DNA from: Eutreptiella sp. 'Long Island Sound 2002'
Taxonomy: Eukaryota; Euglenozoa; Euglenophyceae; Eutreptiales; Eutreptiaceae
Assembly (NCBI GenBank): GCA_964036045.1
Contig: OZ038389.1
Location: forward strand, 35,730,912-35,794,911
Length of the DNA stretch: 64,000 nucleotides
Reading direction: 5' to 3'
Shown here in pieces: positions 11,275 through 24,558 of this stretch (position 1 is its first letter; every line of letters starts with the position of its first letter). Made by a program: the position numbers and the translations under genes. The notes beneath the pieces are model-generated. The model was not told the DNA's origin, did no database searches, and saw only the letters and a list, made by a program, of their open reading frames with translations.

Positions 11275-14200
11275 GGGTTGCCTGGCATCCACCTGCACTT
11301 TCCATTGCGCACCCTGCCTGCTGGGGTCATCTCTGGTGTGTGGCCACGGTGAGTGGAAGGTAAACTTCAGTCCATCAATGTTCAAAACTGGCTCTACCCG
11401 CATCGCCAGTTCTGTTGCTCTAAGGCTAGGACATCATAGGCCTGTGTATGGGCCAGCACTCCGTTTCACACCATGGCCCTGGGGGCCTTGGGCCAAGCAT
11501 CGCCCCTCCCCCCCTGGGCCACAGACACCCTGGCCGGCAATCCCTTCGGGCTCGTATGGTTGCTACTTTTGTGCCCTCAATGATTGAAGAGCAACGAGCA
11601 CGCAATGAAATGGGAGCCAAACCGCTGACACCTAACACGCCAAAGGAACTACAACGGAGCCACATTCCCTACATTTTACATTTAGCAAGAAAATAATAGC
11701 ATTTCAATTTTGCCACTCGGAGGGGCACTGTTCCAACATCAACAACTGGAACAGTAGCCTCATCCTGAGCAGGGGGGGGGAAATAGAGCCCCCCAAAACT
11801 GGGTGGACGGGTCGGAAAAGGGGCTCAATTGACATGAAATGTGGCACCAAAACCCATTTCAGTTTTTCCCAATTTTGGGTCCATGTCGCCTCTGGGGCCC
11901 AAGTGTTGTCTCAGTAGGAATTTTGGGGTCTCGTCAATAGAGCCTTTTGGGGGGGGGGGGGTTGCTTTCTGCGTGTCTATTTTTTCCGACATCTTTTCTC
12001 GTGGCGGCGCTGATGCTCATGTCTACCCTTTGGCCTCACCAAGAACCAGCACAACTACATGTCCAACCATATGTCACCGCACGGGTCTGGCCTGGAAGCT
12101 CTATCACCCCCCCCCCTCGAAAGCTGACAGCCCGCCCCTGCATCAGGATGAAGAAATTTCATTATATTTGAGAGAGAAAGACAGCAATAGCATTTCTTAG
12201 GCAAAGTTTCTGGGAAACGAAAACCTTCTTCTGGTTCATTCAATTTACGTCAGTGCCCCCCACCCAGCAGCCGCCTCGAAAGGTTGAGGCCGGCGTTGGC
12301 GGGTTTGGCGCGGCTGGTTTCATATTCGACTGCCACAGGGGTTTCGGCCAGAAGTGCATAACCGAGATTTGATGAAGAGCCATCTACACTTGCCGGCCAG
12401 AAAACTTTTTCCTTGCTCTTGGCCACCTCTGCATTGTTAACGTGCACATCTTCAATTCAATCATGATTTGTTCCTCTCCAGAATGTTGAACAGGTGCCAC
12501 CCGTTTTATCCATTGTACCATGTAATACCCTTCCCCTTCCATGGGGGTCAGGGGTGGTGCGGACTGTTGGATAACACCTCGGCCGCATACCCAACTGTTT
12601 GGAGGTGCCCGAGAACCCCCCCCCCCCCTGAGCCATGCCCGTAATGCATGGTTTCTTTATCCGACACTGATTGCTGTCTGACTGACAGCTACTGACTGTG
12701 GTTGTCTGACTGACTGTAGTCAGAGATGGTGTTCTGTATTCTGTTTCAGGCACAGTGTGTGTCTTGAGGTTTAACCAGGTGAACATAGAGAAGAAAGATG
12801 CACTTATGCCTTACTGTGGCTTGCATCACCTCTGGTTTGCATTTGTCTGTTGTCTGGGCCCCCCTGAGCCCCTCCCCAGGGAAGGCTGGGTGGAAGTCAG
12901 CGTATTGCAAAGCTGACCTGTGAAGCACCCTGTGTGGGAAAACTCGTCCAGGGAACACACATGAATGAAGACGCGTACTGCCTGTGCAAAGTGTCGCACT
13001 TTGCAACACAAGGACATGCATATCTTTAGAGCGAAATATTTTGCGACGCTGGGAACATGCAACTGTTTTGACGTACCATGTTGTCCCACATGGTACAAAC
13101 AAAAATTGCTGGACGATTTTTAGTCATTTATCCATGAAACAAATTAGTATTGGAATCGGATCTGGATCTTTCAATTTGTGATTGTTCACGTCTCAAAATC
13201 TCCATGGTATCCTGGAAAACCACTTGCGTGAAGATCACCACAGTTTTCTAGAAAACTACCAGCACATTTTTACTTCGGTCCGGCAAACGCTCACTCAAAA
13301 CTGCATGTTCACCACTAGGATCCGCAGGGCAAGACCGGCACAGCCGCTGCTCCAACAGTGAATACTCCACTCACATGAGTGCTCTGTAATTGAGTGTGAT
13401 AGGCTCTGTACGCCGTCTTGTCCACGTACAGCATTACTCTTCAGACAAGATGTTCAGATGATCAGGCAATGCGCGTTTTCATACATGCGTGCTACCTGCA
13501 CCAGGTTTCTCACAGCACGCCCAACACAACAAGTGTAGCACAAGGTGCAGGGGCCAGCAAGTGCTCCAGACGGCGTTTCGGCGCAGGGTTTTTGAATGTG
13601 GCGTCACAACTTCTGATGCACCAGAGTTTCTTTGTCTTCTCTGTTGCTGCTAAGGCCGTGCATGTCGAGTGACTGTCCACAGCCTCCACTATAGCGGCAC
13701 AACGGCGGCTGTGTACACACAAGAAGCTGCACACGATCGATATAACTACTAATTTGACGAACTGTAAATCAATCATGAGGCCAGAAAGGTAAAGCAAACG
13801 CTTTTCTCAGCCCAATGCGGTCATTGCAACCCAGATGTGGCGACAGCCACACGCAATTGTCCCCATGGTTTGCAGCAGGTCACGGTGCCAAGGTGGCAAC
13901 ATCAGAGGAACAAAAGCACACTGGGTTACCGTACTATTATATATTCTTATTATTATATTATATTTATATATTACATATACTGGGTACTGCAATTTTTTGT
14001 ATTCAGCAATTAGCTCATGTTAGCTTGACCCAATATGACGACAGCCTTATCTGCGGAAACTCATCCCCAAAGATGACATGGAAAGTTTCATTCCCCAGTA
14101 CGAAAATGGAGGGGGAAAGGTAACATTTTTCTTTTGCACCCAGGACAACTTAGTACGAGAATCACTGTATCGCTGGGTGATGCTGGCATAGGTGACATTG

Positions 14201-17200
14201 ATAAGGGTTTGCAGGTGCCTAGGTATGCCGAGTGCGCACATGGCCACGCTGTTCTCAAGGTTGGGAGTGGAAGGAAAGGCTTTAACAATATCCAAAAGGC
14301 AGACATACTTGTCGATATCTTGCACTTGCAGTTAGGTGGTAAGCTGGATGACTTGGCGTAATGTGGTGTGGTGCTAGCGTGATCCTGTTTGAGCCAGAGA
14401 TAGCGCCGGAGAGATCGGTTGTAGCACCGCTTGCAAAATCAGCCGGTATCAGAGTCTACCCAGGGGGGGGGGGGGGGGCTTCTGTGCAGGGTCTTCCGCA
14501 GGGGAAAATTCTGCACGGGGAACATTCTGCACCTGTCCCAAAAAATCAAGGGGAAAATTCCGCACCTCCCAAATCTTGAGCGCATTGGAAGCAAAGGGGA
14601 ACTTGGGGTTGCGAAATTTTGGCAGACAATGAGTGGCAGCAAACATTTCATCTCAGTGCCAGAGAATTTGCAGAGCATACCCACGAGCTTGCGCCTTGCT
14701 GCTGATGAGACACCAGCACACATTAGCCCCCTTATTTAGCATGATGCAAGAAAAAAACCTAAACGGGTCCTGCGGTGACTTACACAGGCACAATTCTGCA
14801 TGGGGAAAATTCCGCCCCAAGTTGAAATACGGAATTTTCTCCACGGGAAATTCCTCCCGCAGAATCCCCTCCCCCCCGGGTATATTGTTTCCAATGCCAA
14901 GGAAGGTAGTTGAGCAGCAATTGGGATGTCAGGGGAAGGAGATTGAAGGGCAATGATGGTGAGGAGCGTGGCATGCATTTGGCGGACTAAGGAAGACAAG
15001 CGGGCCCAAGACAGATTGGGCCTGCATTGGGCCGACATTGAGCGTCATAATGCAGATGCTCACTGCTAAGGGTTGGGTGGACGGTCCAGTTGCGCAAGAG
15101 TTCTTCCTTAGTATTTGTCAACTGTGCTCCTGCAGGGTGGTAACAACAACAACAATAACAATACCATCAGCATTCCTAACCGATTCAGTCCGGGACTGGG
15201 CTTGGGTACCACCCCGCCTGAAGGCTGCACATATGCACGTAACCCACACACTCAGTCACACACGTGAGTTGTTCTTGCGCTTTGTTGTGTGTGATGCCTG
15301 ACGTCTGTTTAAATGCTTAAAGGTGGGAAACACTGTGGGTGGGCGTTGAAAAGATATGTATAATCTGGGTGTATGTTGTCTATGGATGTGGTATGAGAAA
15401 AGAGGGGACGGGGAGATTGGGTGGGGTGGGGTTAATGTCGGGGTCCTGGGCCTTAGAGTGGAAGAGTTGTGGTTGTGTGGTGTATTTCAGCGGGAGGTGA
15501 TGACATGAGGGATGGTTGGAGTGTTTTAGTTTTTTCCTAGTTGGCTGAAGGCGGGGGAAAGGCTTGCGTTTTGAAGCCAGGGATGGGTGTTGTGATGAGT
15601 AGTTGGTGTTGTGGTCAGTGCTGTTATTGATGTAGTGGAGATCCGCTCAGGTTTGCTGTGATATTGATAGCTTTTGGCGCGAGAGTTAAGGGAGGGGGAT
15701 CTTTTTTGAGATTTATTTGGGCGAACTATGACAGATTTTGGTGGGCTCATCTGCTTTATAGGACTGCTGACATGGGCCTTGATGGTGGGAGAGAGGAAAA
15801 TGCCCCCCCCCCCCCCCGCTGGTGATTTCAAAACCTGACATCATGCCCCCCTCCCTTCCACATCCCACATGGAGAGAGTGGCAGCCTAACTTCTTCCGCA
15901 GAAGCCAGGCTACTCACGGCCACAAAGTATGTGTGGCACATTAACAGTCAAACAACATGCAATAAGTTCTTGGGTAGGAAGTGCTGAAAGATGAAGACTT
16001 TGGACCCCATTCGGAGGTTAGTGTACGTTGGGCATTGCGGTGGTGCTGGGTTGTTTTGGAGCCAGATTGATGGTAGAAGTGATTGCACTTCAGCAAGTCT
16101 TCATAGTTTTGTATATGTTGTCTGCGGGTGTGAAAAGCAAGTGGCCTGCAAGGGAAGAGGGGATGAGTGTGTCAATGAAGTTTGATTTTTCACCTTGCAG
16201 TGCGCCGGAGAACCAAGTTTTGAGAAGCGATTGAACTGTATGGGCCCACAATTGATGAAGGCTTGGGGTAAGGCCATAGAAAAATCACAGAGGGCAGCTC
16301 CGTGCTTTGGTGCTGTTTGCAGTGGAAGCACAGATACGAATTTAGGTCAAAGTTGGGAGGGTAAGACGAGATTGACGATATGCGAGCAACGGCTTGGGTG
16401 CATCATTGTAACCCTAATTGGTCCAAATTTTGTGCTTGGAGTGCGCGGGTCAGGGGAGGTAGGGTGCATTGGTAGGCAGAGAGTGTAGAGGTGTGCTCGG
16501 CACTAGGGGGCAGGGGGGGCATTGCATGTAAGAGCATTGCTTTTAAGAAAAAGAAGGTGGATGAGGGTGGTGGTGTTGGGGCTAAAGGGTCGTGGAGAGT
16601 GAAAGTGTTTTTGTTTGTCAAGATAAAACCCCCATTGGTTAGACCCGCGTTCCGGCGATCATACAAATCGCAGTGCATCGATGAGTTCGACTTCTTTGAA
16701 AAGTTTTAGGCACTTTTGGTACCAAGATGTGGGTGCGCCATGGCAGATAACATGTTGCAGGAAAAAGCAGTGGGTAGGACTGCAGCGGTGTGTTGCGGTG
16801 TGGCATGAAAAAAAAGATCAAGAAAGAGTTGTTCAAAAAAAAAAGGACACCAATGAAAATAAACGAACAGCTGGATGGATGCTCACCCGAAAAAATATTT
16901 CTGGGGTGGGTCAAAAAAGAAAAAAAGATTCCTATTTTAATCTCGAAGAATGTCTTTCTTGATGGGCGTCAATCAAAGGATTTGCTTGGAAGTGTGCAAA
17001 CTATCAATTACAAATTTAAGCGAAAGATTGTCCCTAAATTCGTATTAATGGATTCCTGTATTTTCGGTGATGATCTCAAAACTATAACTTTATTGAATTT
17101 TAATTAAAAAAGAAATCGACATTTTTTCCCGTTCCGTTACGATGCCGCGCATCGTAGTTTACGGGTCGTTTATGGTAAAACATGTATTTGTAGCCCGCAC

Positions 17201-17270
17201 TGTATAGCATTTGGAGAAGTCTTGATCGACGACGATCAAAATCTTTGGGTTGAAGATCACTTTTTCGTTA
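11275..17270. other. spacer, no supported gene
   Basis: It contains only short ORFs without recognisable domains, homopolymer C/G tracts (11947-11960, 12610-12620, 14463-14477, 15804-15818) and short dispersed ggggaaaattccgc motifs around 14500-14870, partly in inverted orientation. A 105-codon lysine-rich ORF at 16790-17107 (+) lies in AT-rich sequence and was not recognised. Confidence 0.5.
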
Positions 17271-17279
17271 AATGTCACA

Positions 17280-18870
17280 CTTCACAATGTCCGGCACCAT
17301 TATTTTGGCCAACGGTGCCCCTCACTGGAGATTTCGTGAAAGATTCATTGGCGTGTTGAAGTATTTGACGAAAGACGAAAGGAAACGCATGGTCGTTGTT
17401 TTTTGATGTTCTTGCTTCCCGGGATTTTGCATATTTAACGCACTGGATAGGATTGGCTTTGGTGCAATGCTCTCGGCGGGAGACCGCCATGTCGTAAAAA
17501 ATGTGTCATTTTGCTGTTGGATGGTAGCAAGATGCATGTTTTTCTGGAAGTATTGAAAGAGTTGAAAACACTCGGTGTTGAGGTGGTGTTGTTCTTGCCC
17601 CACTTCGCAAATGTTCATTCTTTCATTCATTCATTTTGTGGCGGCTTAGGCCCCCGCCTGGTGATACGGGTGCTGGATAAGGCTTTTTCGCTCTTTGAAA
17701 AATAGCTTTCGCAAGTTTGAAAATAAATAGAATGCCAAAAACAATTACCATGCCTCAACTCTTGCTAGTATGGTGAGTTTCTATACTACGGCATGTGTAG
17801 AGACATGCTAGCTGGTTTCCATGGTTGGAGTATTTATCTTTGCACGGCTTGAGAAGGAGCCGATTGCTTGTCCCCGCCTCTGCATGTGTTGAGTCCTTCA
17901 TTAGCGTTGGCATTCCTACTTCATCATTGTACAACCCTTTGCATTCAACCAACAGAACAGCATCGATACAATCATATATGGCTTTGGATATTCTTCCATA
18001 TGCACAACGGATGCCAGATGGAATCTCCACTGAAGCAGTTGCCTGCCATACTTGGGTTTGAGCTTTAGGTCCATTTATTCTCCATCATTTCAGGCGAGGT
18101 TGGTGTTTGGTCCATTATCTGTTTCCTTACATTTGTTTTGTGCATGCCAACCACTGGCCCTTTGTGCAAACCGCAGAACGGTGCAATATTCCCTAGTTGT
18201 CCAGGCGGTGGGTGGTACCAGTATTGGTCGCGGACTTTTAACTACCTTGCAAATGATACTTCAAATTATCCGGGCCGTCGCAAGTGGGCAAAGAAAGACG
18301 CCGAGTGCTACAGCAGCAAGCTGTTATTCCTGTGTACAAATGAAATCTCCTGGTTTGGCTGCCTACAAAGGAGGGCAGGGAGATGGCAACATACAATAGG
18401 CAACAATCATCGGGTTAGGTACCTTGGCTACCACCTTGACGGTGGCAAAACTATGCCTTCTCCGATTTTGATACAAATTGCAATCCTATGGTACATTTGT
18501 CTTATTTGTCAAATAGGTAATTATTAGTGTTTTCTTCAACATATGAACTTGTGGTAACATTGCAATGAAAATTTGTAAGACCTTTTTGCATTGTGGTACA
18601 TATATGGTACATTTTGGATTTGAGTGAAATATAAAAAGAAGACAATTATAAAAAAAAGCATTGCAAAGCAAAATAGGAGAGTTTAGGTTTTTTTACTTGA
18701 ATTTGTGAAAATCAGGCTAGACTCAAAGGTCGTCATTTTACCTTATTCGAAGTCTCTTAAGCTTGCAAAAGGTACATCTGCCCTCGACAGAATCTTAGGC
18801 GGCTCAAGTTGCATGGTGAAAATGTGCCCAAAACTGCCTCTCTACGGCACTGCGAAAAAATAGTCCTTTT
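17280..18870 (+). pseudogene. decayed coding sequence, diverged inverted relative of the 32.4-34.3 kb gene
   Basis: Short coding-like fragments read on the plus strand with frame changes. One near 17510-17640 (LLDGSKMH then LKTLGVEVVLFLPH) resembles the second-Asp region of DDE transposases, but the match is weak. One near 17980-18060 (DILPYAQRMPDGISTEAVA) resembles the minus-strand fragment at 33140-33260 (IIPFKTHRGFPICSEVVEV). One near 18790-18860 (ILGGSSCMVK) matches the minus-strand LGGSSCMIK at 32720-32770, with a 23-nt exact inverted nucleotide match. Product unknown; a transposase or other mobile-element protein is possible. Confidence 0.35.
18793..18815 (+). repeat. 23-nt exact inverted match to 32749-32771
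   Basis: tcttaggcggctcaagttgc plus atg on this strand is exactly reverse-complemented at 32749-32771. The two sites bracket all eight palindromes and both LTR insertions of the 19-33 kb region. Flanking similarity extends weakly and is protein-like, so this is more likely an inverted gene duplicate than a transposon terminus. Confidence 0.7.
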
Positions 18871-19140
18871 GGGGGGGACGTAAAACACAAGAACCAAAAA
18901 TCCCGTGAACAGCAATTAACTGGTCCATTTTCCTTTATTTTCAACAAAACCGACTGCCCGGGAAAATGATTTATTTCCATAAAAATGAAGTTCTTTTTGG
19001 GAAAATAACGACTTTTTGTTTCCTATACCACCTATGCTTTGCAATAAAAACACCCGTGAGCTTTCAATCTTTTGGAAAACCAGTTTTCGAAAACCATGTT
19101 GCACGCTGCACGACAAGAAGCATTTTTTGGCACCCCTTCT

Positions 19141-19266
19141 TTGCGCGAGGCCTCGCGCAAACACCAACACAACAGCGCAAAGAAATGCATCACAGAGAAA
19201 AATGTGCCGCACAAGGTGACAGCATAAAGGTCGTCGAAGAGGAATGCATAGCGCGAGCCCTCGCGC
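19141..19266. repeat. two GCGCGAGG-CCTCGCGC palindromes downstream of the ParB-like gene
   Basis: 19141-19160 is a perfect 20-nt palindrome (ttgcgcgaggcctcgcgcaa). 19251-19266 is gcgcgagccctcgcgc with one changed centre position. They lie just past the K-rich C-terminus of the minus-strand gene. The TAA stop of that ORF overlaps a possible GTAATT splice donor, so these may be further intron hairpins rather than 3'UTR. Confidence 0.75.
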
Positions 19267-20102
19267 ATAATATATCAGAACAAGCGAAGAAATTACTTTT
19301 TCTTCGGAACAGTTTGCATCTTAGAACCCAATGCCTTAGCAACGGACGTGTTACCCTTAGGCGGTGGCTTTGCGGGCTGGCTTCTTGGTTGGGACTGACG
19401 GGCTGGCTGCTTGAATGGAGCTCGGGCCCCGGTTTCCTCGGACCTCGGCTTCGCTGCCACTTTCTTCGCTGCCTTGCCCTGGGAGACCTGCGCTTCCTCC
19501 TCCTCTTCTTCCTCGCTCTCCTCCTCTTCATCCCCATCGGTCTCGTCGGATTCTGCACCGGTAACCGACTTTGCTGCCTGAGGCTTGGAGGCAGTCTTCT
19601 TCTTCTTGGGGGCTGGTTCCCCACCAGTAGACTTCTGCTTTGCAGGGGCCAGTGCTTCTGCAGCTTGACCTTTCTCAACAGTCTCTTCCTCCTTCAGCGA
19701 CAACGCATCAGAACCCACCTTCTCATCGCGAACCCAAAGGGGAATACCACGGTTTGCCGGGTTGCCTTGCTGGTCCCAATCACCGGACGCGTGCAGTTTC
19801 GACTCTTGTGTCAATACGTGGTTCAACTGAGTCTGCATTCTGTTGACCCAATCGGAGAGATTGTCGGAGGTAACACCAAGAAGGTACATGCGAGAATCCG
19901 GCTCGATGGCCGCGATCTTGCACACCAGATCCCGCTGATGATCAACGAAAACAAACGCAGGCTTGAAGCTCTTATCCTGCTTCAGGTAAAAGAGGTGAGT
20001 GTCGAAATACCACATAACCGTCGTTATCGGAAGGTGACCGCCAAATTCAACAGGATCCATCTCCTCTACTTGAGTAGGTCCAAACGTCAGATAATTCGGA
20101 AT

Positions 20103-20169
20103 CTGCAATGAGGGAGAAGGTATTGCGCGAGGCTTCGCGCAAAGAGCGGACGTAATGAGGGAATTATAC
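20103..20169 (-). other. 67-nt intron with hairpin palindrome
   Basis: On the minus strand: donor GTATAATT, acceptor CTCATTGCAG. The flanking exons join in frame (SRK to IPNYLTFG). The palindrome at 20123-20142 (ttgcgcgaggcttcgcgcaa) has one mismatch pair at its centre. Confidence 0.8.
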
Positions 20170-21244
20170 CTTTCTCGACCAGCTATCCGGTGACGAAATC
20201 AGCAACCAGCGAACGTCAAACGTTGTAGGATCCCCTGCAGGCTTCATTTTGACTGGCCAACTGAAGATGGGAATAAGCAACATGTTGCCAATGCGCGGCG
20301 CGTTTGAAATCATCGTTGAGACGCCTCTCTGTTTCCGTTTCCAGCACGTTGAACATGTTGTCAACAACAGTTTTGGAGCCGCAGATAAGGGTATCGGCAC
20401 GCGCCATCTCTTCATACAGCCAGGCTGGGCACATCATCTTCAGGAGCAAGATGTTCAAATATGTCGCCGTTGATGACAATCAGGTTCTTGTCAATCTCAA
20501 TAAACCGCCTCGGGGGATCGTGGGTCAACGCTGCAATTCGGGTCGCCTTAACTGTGATAGTTTGACTTGACAGTGATGGATCCTGCTGTTCCACTGTCTT
20601 GAAGTCACCAGTAACGCCAGCAGGTGGGGGGACCACACGGCTCCTGGTAGGCTCTTGACCCAGGAGTTTTTGGACGTTGAGGATTTTCAGGGAGGCGGGT
20701 TTGCCTTTTTCTGCCACCTCCCACAGTGGTGCGCGAATCATGGATTTCCATGCCGGCCATGGACCGCGACTTTTGCCTTCAGGTTCCCGCCAATAGCCCC
20801 ATGTACCAAGAGTCACCTTCAGGGCAGGGCTTCCAAGTGCAGCAACCTCTTTGCGGGTCCGCATGTCTTTGGCTAAAGAACAGAAATGGAGAAAGTGCGG
20901 CGCACCGATGCAGAAACGGAACCCACGTCTCGTCGATGGTACACACCTTTCTCAGGCCCAACGTACTGGCCGTTGTGCGGGTGGTCCAGATGCATTGAGA
21001 CCCACTGCTCAAGGATGATGTCATCAAACGAATTCTGCAAGGATTTAAGGGTTGTTTTTTCTTCCTGCATCACTTCTGCCACTTTGTTGTAGAACTCCGG
21101 CAACAGGATCCCGTCCAGTTTCTTCGGCGCGTTCTTCGTGACTTTCTCCCCTTTGTCGTGGAACTTCTGCAGACCTTTCACAGCTTCCGGACCAGCATAG
21201 TAGGCAAACGTCATAAAATCTTTCCACAATTTATACGTTTTGTC

Positions 21245-21315
21245 CTGAAAGTGACAACGTTATGCGCGAGGCCTCGCGCAACGAAGAGCACCGAAACAAC
21301 GATTAATGAACATAC
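21245..21315 (-). other. 71-nt intron with hairpin palindrome
   Basis: Donor GTATGTTC, acceptor TCACTTTCAG. Splicing joins KQPGQF to DKTYKLWKDF in frame. The palindrome at 21263-21280 (tgcgcgaggcctcgcgca) is perfect and preceded by TTTCGGTGCTC on the minus strand, a block shared with the 26.1 kb site. Confidence 0.85.
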
Positions 21316-21671
21316 GAATTGACCAGGTTGCTTCAGTTCAGCGGTTGGAACCAGGGCACTCATCTGCACAGCATCCACAATGGCGATCTTGAGATTGCTG
21401 TACGTATCAGCCAGGCCTCGCCGCCGCTGATCTTCAACACATCGAATGAGGTTATCTGCTGCCTCATACAGCGGAATTGGCTCAACGTCTTGTGCGCTTC
21501 CTTGTGCTTGTCCCGCCAGCTTTGCACGGAAGGCCCACGGTGTCATAGGCTTCAGAATATCGGCGATGCATACAGTATGCCACTGCTGCAGATCCAGACA
21601 CGCTGTACGTCGCTTCTCCCGAATCTTCGCAATCGCTTCCACGCTGTGCTGTCCAGATACACACCAAAAAT

Positions 21672-22383
21672 AGTAAGAAAAAGTCACTGCCATGTCTTTC
21701 TTGGAGGGCTTGATCCAGGCCAAGCCCCCCTTAAAACCCTTTTGTTGATGCTAAGACAAACATAACTGTTTTTATCTCTCTTTTGTTGCCTAAAGTACAC
21801 TTTCTCAAAGTAACTAGGGTTGTGACCCTAGCCCCCCCCATGAAGTTCACCCCTACCACTCAACTGAGCGGAGGTACCTTCCTTCATGGAGGACATACCA
21901 AAATAAATCAGGCATTTCATGCTTGTTGGCCTTGGAGGTTAAGCCTAGTGGTCTCCCACCCCAAGACCCCTATACTCAATTGTTTCTACCACTTATTGTG
22001 GTCCTACTTTGTAACTGTTTCTGAATTCAGTTGCTTGGCCAAGTCATTTTCTGTGTGGTCCTGACATCTATGCCCCACATTCCTAACCAGCACCATTACA
22101 CCCAAAAGAGTGCACATGAAGTGCCTAATTCTATCTCCGAGGCAAGAGTCAGACCAATTTTCATATAAAATCTTTTGTATTATCCATTTGTGATTGAATC
22201 TATGTGTATAAACCTGCTTTGTCTATCTGCAGCCCTTCTGTGTTACACTGGATTCCAAAACCAATCATTGATTCGATCCACATTCTGTCCTTGCTCTACT
22301 TGCTGCTTTGGTTGGGGGTTTCAACTACAAAACCTGCAGGAATACATCAAAATATCTAGGGCATAATTCAAGGACATCTTTCC
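21672..22383 (+). repeat. element C 5' LTR (712 bp)
   Basis: Begins agtaagaaaaagtcactgcc and ends acatctttcc, followed at once by the ggtagcagaga PBS. Termini are not TG...CA. It differs from the 3' LTR at about nine positions by eye. Confidence 0.87.
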
Positions 22384-22394
22384 GGTAGCAGAGA
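22384..22394 (+). other. element C primer binding site (initiator-Met tRNA-like)
   Basis: ggtagcagaga is complementary to the conserved ...CTCTGCTACC 3' end of many eukaryotic initiator Met tRNAs. The expected leading T is C here. Position directly after the LTR supports the call. Confidence 0.65.
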
Positions 22395-24550
22395 CAGTCC
22401 CTTGTGACCTTTTGAACCGACCCTGAGAAGAAGTGCAGCACAAAAGCTCAACAACAAGTTCATCATGTCCACGCCAAGCGTCAGGACCTGGCCCATCCGA
22501 ACTGTCCAAGTACAAATGGGCAGCATGGCCCACCCAATGAGTGAACCACCGGGGTGGCCAAGTGTGCTAAGGGCATACAAAACGCCCATTTTTGCTACAG
22601 GCCAAAAGCTAACGCACTCCCCTGCCCACGAGGAAAAGCACGCGGGACAGGAGACACCACTACACTACACTCACTAACGCCAGCACCGGCCTTCGAAGGC
22701 AGGGTGAGCACTTATCACTTGCACTCCACTCCTGCCAGGCCTGCTGACCCTAACCCCTACACACGCTACTTGGGGCTGCTGTCCAGGAAGACTCAGGCCC
22801 TAGTGGCCCTCCTGTGAAGAGGACAAGAGAACACAGCGCTCCTAAGCAGCTGTGGCCTAACAGGGGACGCCACAACGCGTTTCCCCTGCTAGGGCTTGGA
22901 GGGAAGGGGTGCTCTCGTTGCGTGCACAGCGCAGATGTCGTTGAAGTCGAACTGCCCTCGCCAGTCCTGGCTGAGGCACCGTCATTTGATTTGTGATCAG
23001 CGCCCCTGTTTGCTGGGGCAGAAAAATGGATAGCCGCCGAAGGCAGCTGCTGCGTGCACCAATCACCCTTAACGTCTCCCACCTGTACAACAGAGGCAAA
23101 TGAAGGGGCGTTTGCGGCGGAGGAACCAAGCCACACTCCCCGTATTATACGGTTCTCAGTGTGACCTATAATACACTGTCCGCAAACACGCTGAAGATTC
23201 AGCTACCCCTTTCAAGCAAGCAAGCTTTAAGAAACTCCTCGGGTTCTCTTAAAGAACGTACCGAGGAGCCTCTGGGTAACCTAAACAAGGTTTACCGTGC
23301 GCAATTCGCGTGGCCTACCCTTTAATGCATCATGTGCACGCAGGGAAGGGAGGCTGAACCACTGCCTCAACCAGGAGGTGAGCTCCTCCTGGGCTAACCT
23401 ACCTTACTCACCATGCATCGTGTGAATGCCGAATTGAAACAAACACAAAACAAGCCTAAGCGTTTTAAGCAACCCTACTTTAACGCCACGGCCGCACACG
23501 AACAAACGCTTTCTGTACTTACCTGTGAAGAAATACAAGGGTGAATTTGGGATACAGGTAAAGCATCACAGCGTGTGCATGCCTCGATTAGGCACATGCA
23601 TCGCGAGCACAGCGCATATTTTAACCCTACGTGCGCGCTGCGCGCTCCATTCGCATCACATACCTTTCATTCCTGTTTTTACCTGTGCAGAGCACGAGAG
23701 CAGAACACCCGACCCCCCAACGAGCACAGCGTTGACAACCCTAACGTTTTGACGAAACAACCAACACGAACGCAATGCGTGAGTGTGAGGTGACACTGAC
23801 ATACCTGAGAGATGGGTTGTTAACCTTCTCTGTGGTGTGGGCTGAATTTGAATACTTGACTCTGAAGTTTATAAAAATTTTGATGCAACTGTGCAAAAAT
23901 TTCCTTTAAAACTTTAAAAACTACGGCTCATACCTTCTTTTCCAAAAGCCGTTTACGCTTGCGCAACCCTTTTCTTGGAGTCCGCTTCCTTTGCGCTTGT
24001 CTGCGACTTTGAGTTATGTGTAAAAATGACGATTTCCCGTGTGGTTTCGTCGATTTTTAACGATTTCACTTGCTAAATCGCAACCCCTTCCGCTAAACCG
24101 CAGGAATCACTCCCTGCTGGTTACATTTTCTTTTTTTTCCAGCTCCTGGAGGTTTGTGTCCTCCATTGGGAGTATTGCTCCGCCCTGGCCCTTGGTCAGG
24201 ACGTTTACTAAAACGCTGTTTATACAGCGATAGCCGTCCACATTAGAGCGTTCGACTGTACCCAATTGGGCAAGCACATGTGCTCTAGGGAGGGAGTCCT
24301 GGGTTCAATTCCCACTACCCCCAAAATGTTTCCAAAAGTTTTCGTCGCACGCCGGCGACTTTTGAGGAATGCCCCTTCGAAGGGACATCATTCACGGTAC
24401 ATTACACTGTTTTTCAAGGGTACCTACAGTGTGATAGGCTGCTATGAAGTGATGAGGATGTTTTTGGTACGTTTAATGCATTTTCTGAGGTAATTTTGGG
24501 AATATTTGAGCCTTTTTCCTTGGTCCTACTAGCTTGATCAACTAGTACTC
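22395..24550 (+). other. element C interior without coding capacity
   Basis: No gag, protease, RT or integrase motifs were seen. Segments at about 22.75-23.33 kb (the GSSAANAP-like reading, the GTATTATA/TATAATAC hairpin arms at 23142-23149 and 23167-23174, and ggcctaccctttaatgc) recur in inverted orientation at 50.4-50.9 kb, the 3' region of element A. A tRNA-like stretch is at 24235-24320. Confidence 0.6.
24235..24320 (+). other. tRNA-like sequence inside element C
   Basis: It contains a perfect B-box-like ggttcaattcc in a cctgggttcaattccca T-arm-like context and an A-box-like ttagagcgttcgactg upstream. No matching 5' acceptor strand was found, so it is a degenerate or partial tRNA-like element, not a functional tRNA gene call. 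Confidence 0.4.
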
Positions 24551-24558
24551 CAGGGGGG
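24551..24558 (+). other. element C polypurine tract
   Basis: cagggggg lies directly before the 3' LTR start agtaag, the expected place of the plus-strand primer. Element A has the same arrangement (acaagggggg then agtaag on its coding strand). Confidence 0.75.

Noticed and set aside
16790-17107. Lysine-rich 105-codon ORF as a gene
   Set aside because: It lies in AT-rich, low-complexity sequence with no recognised motif and no supporting context.
17322-17630. Minus-strand ORF of 102 codons as a gene
   Set aside because: No domain; the opposite strand has the more coding-like, transposase-resembling fragments.
18966-20111. Long plus-strand ORF (381 codons)
   Set aside because: It is the antisense shadow of the ParB-like gene's lysine/glutamate-rich last exon (giving Leu/Phe/Ser-rich sequence) and reads through palindromes and an intron.
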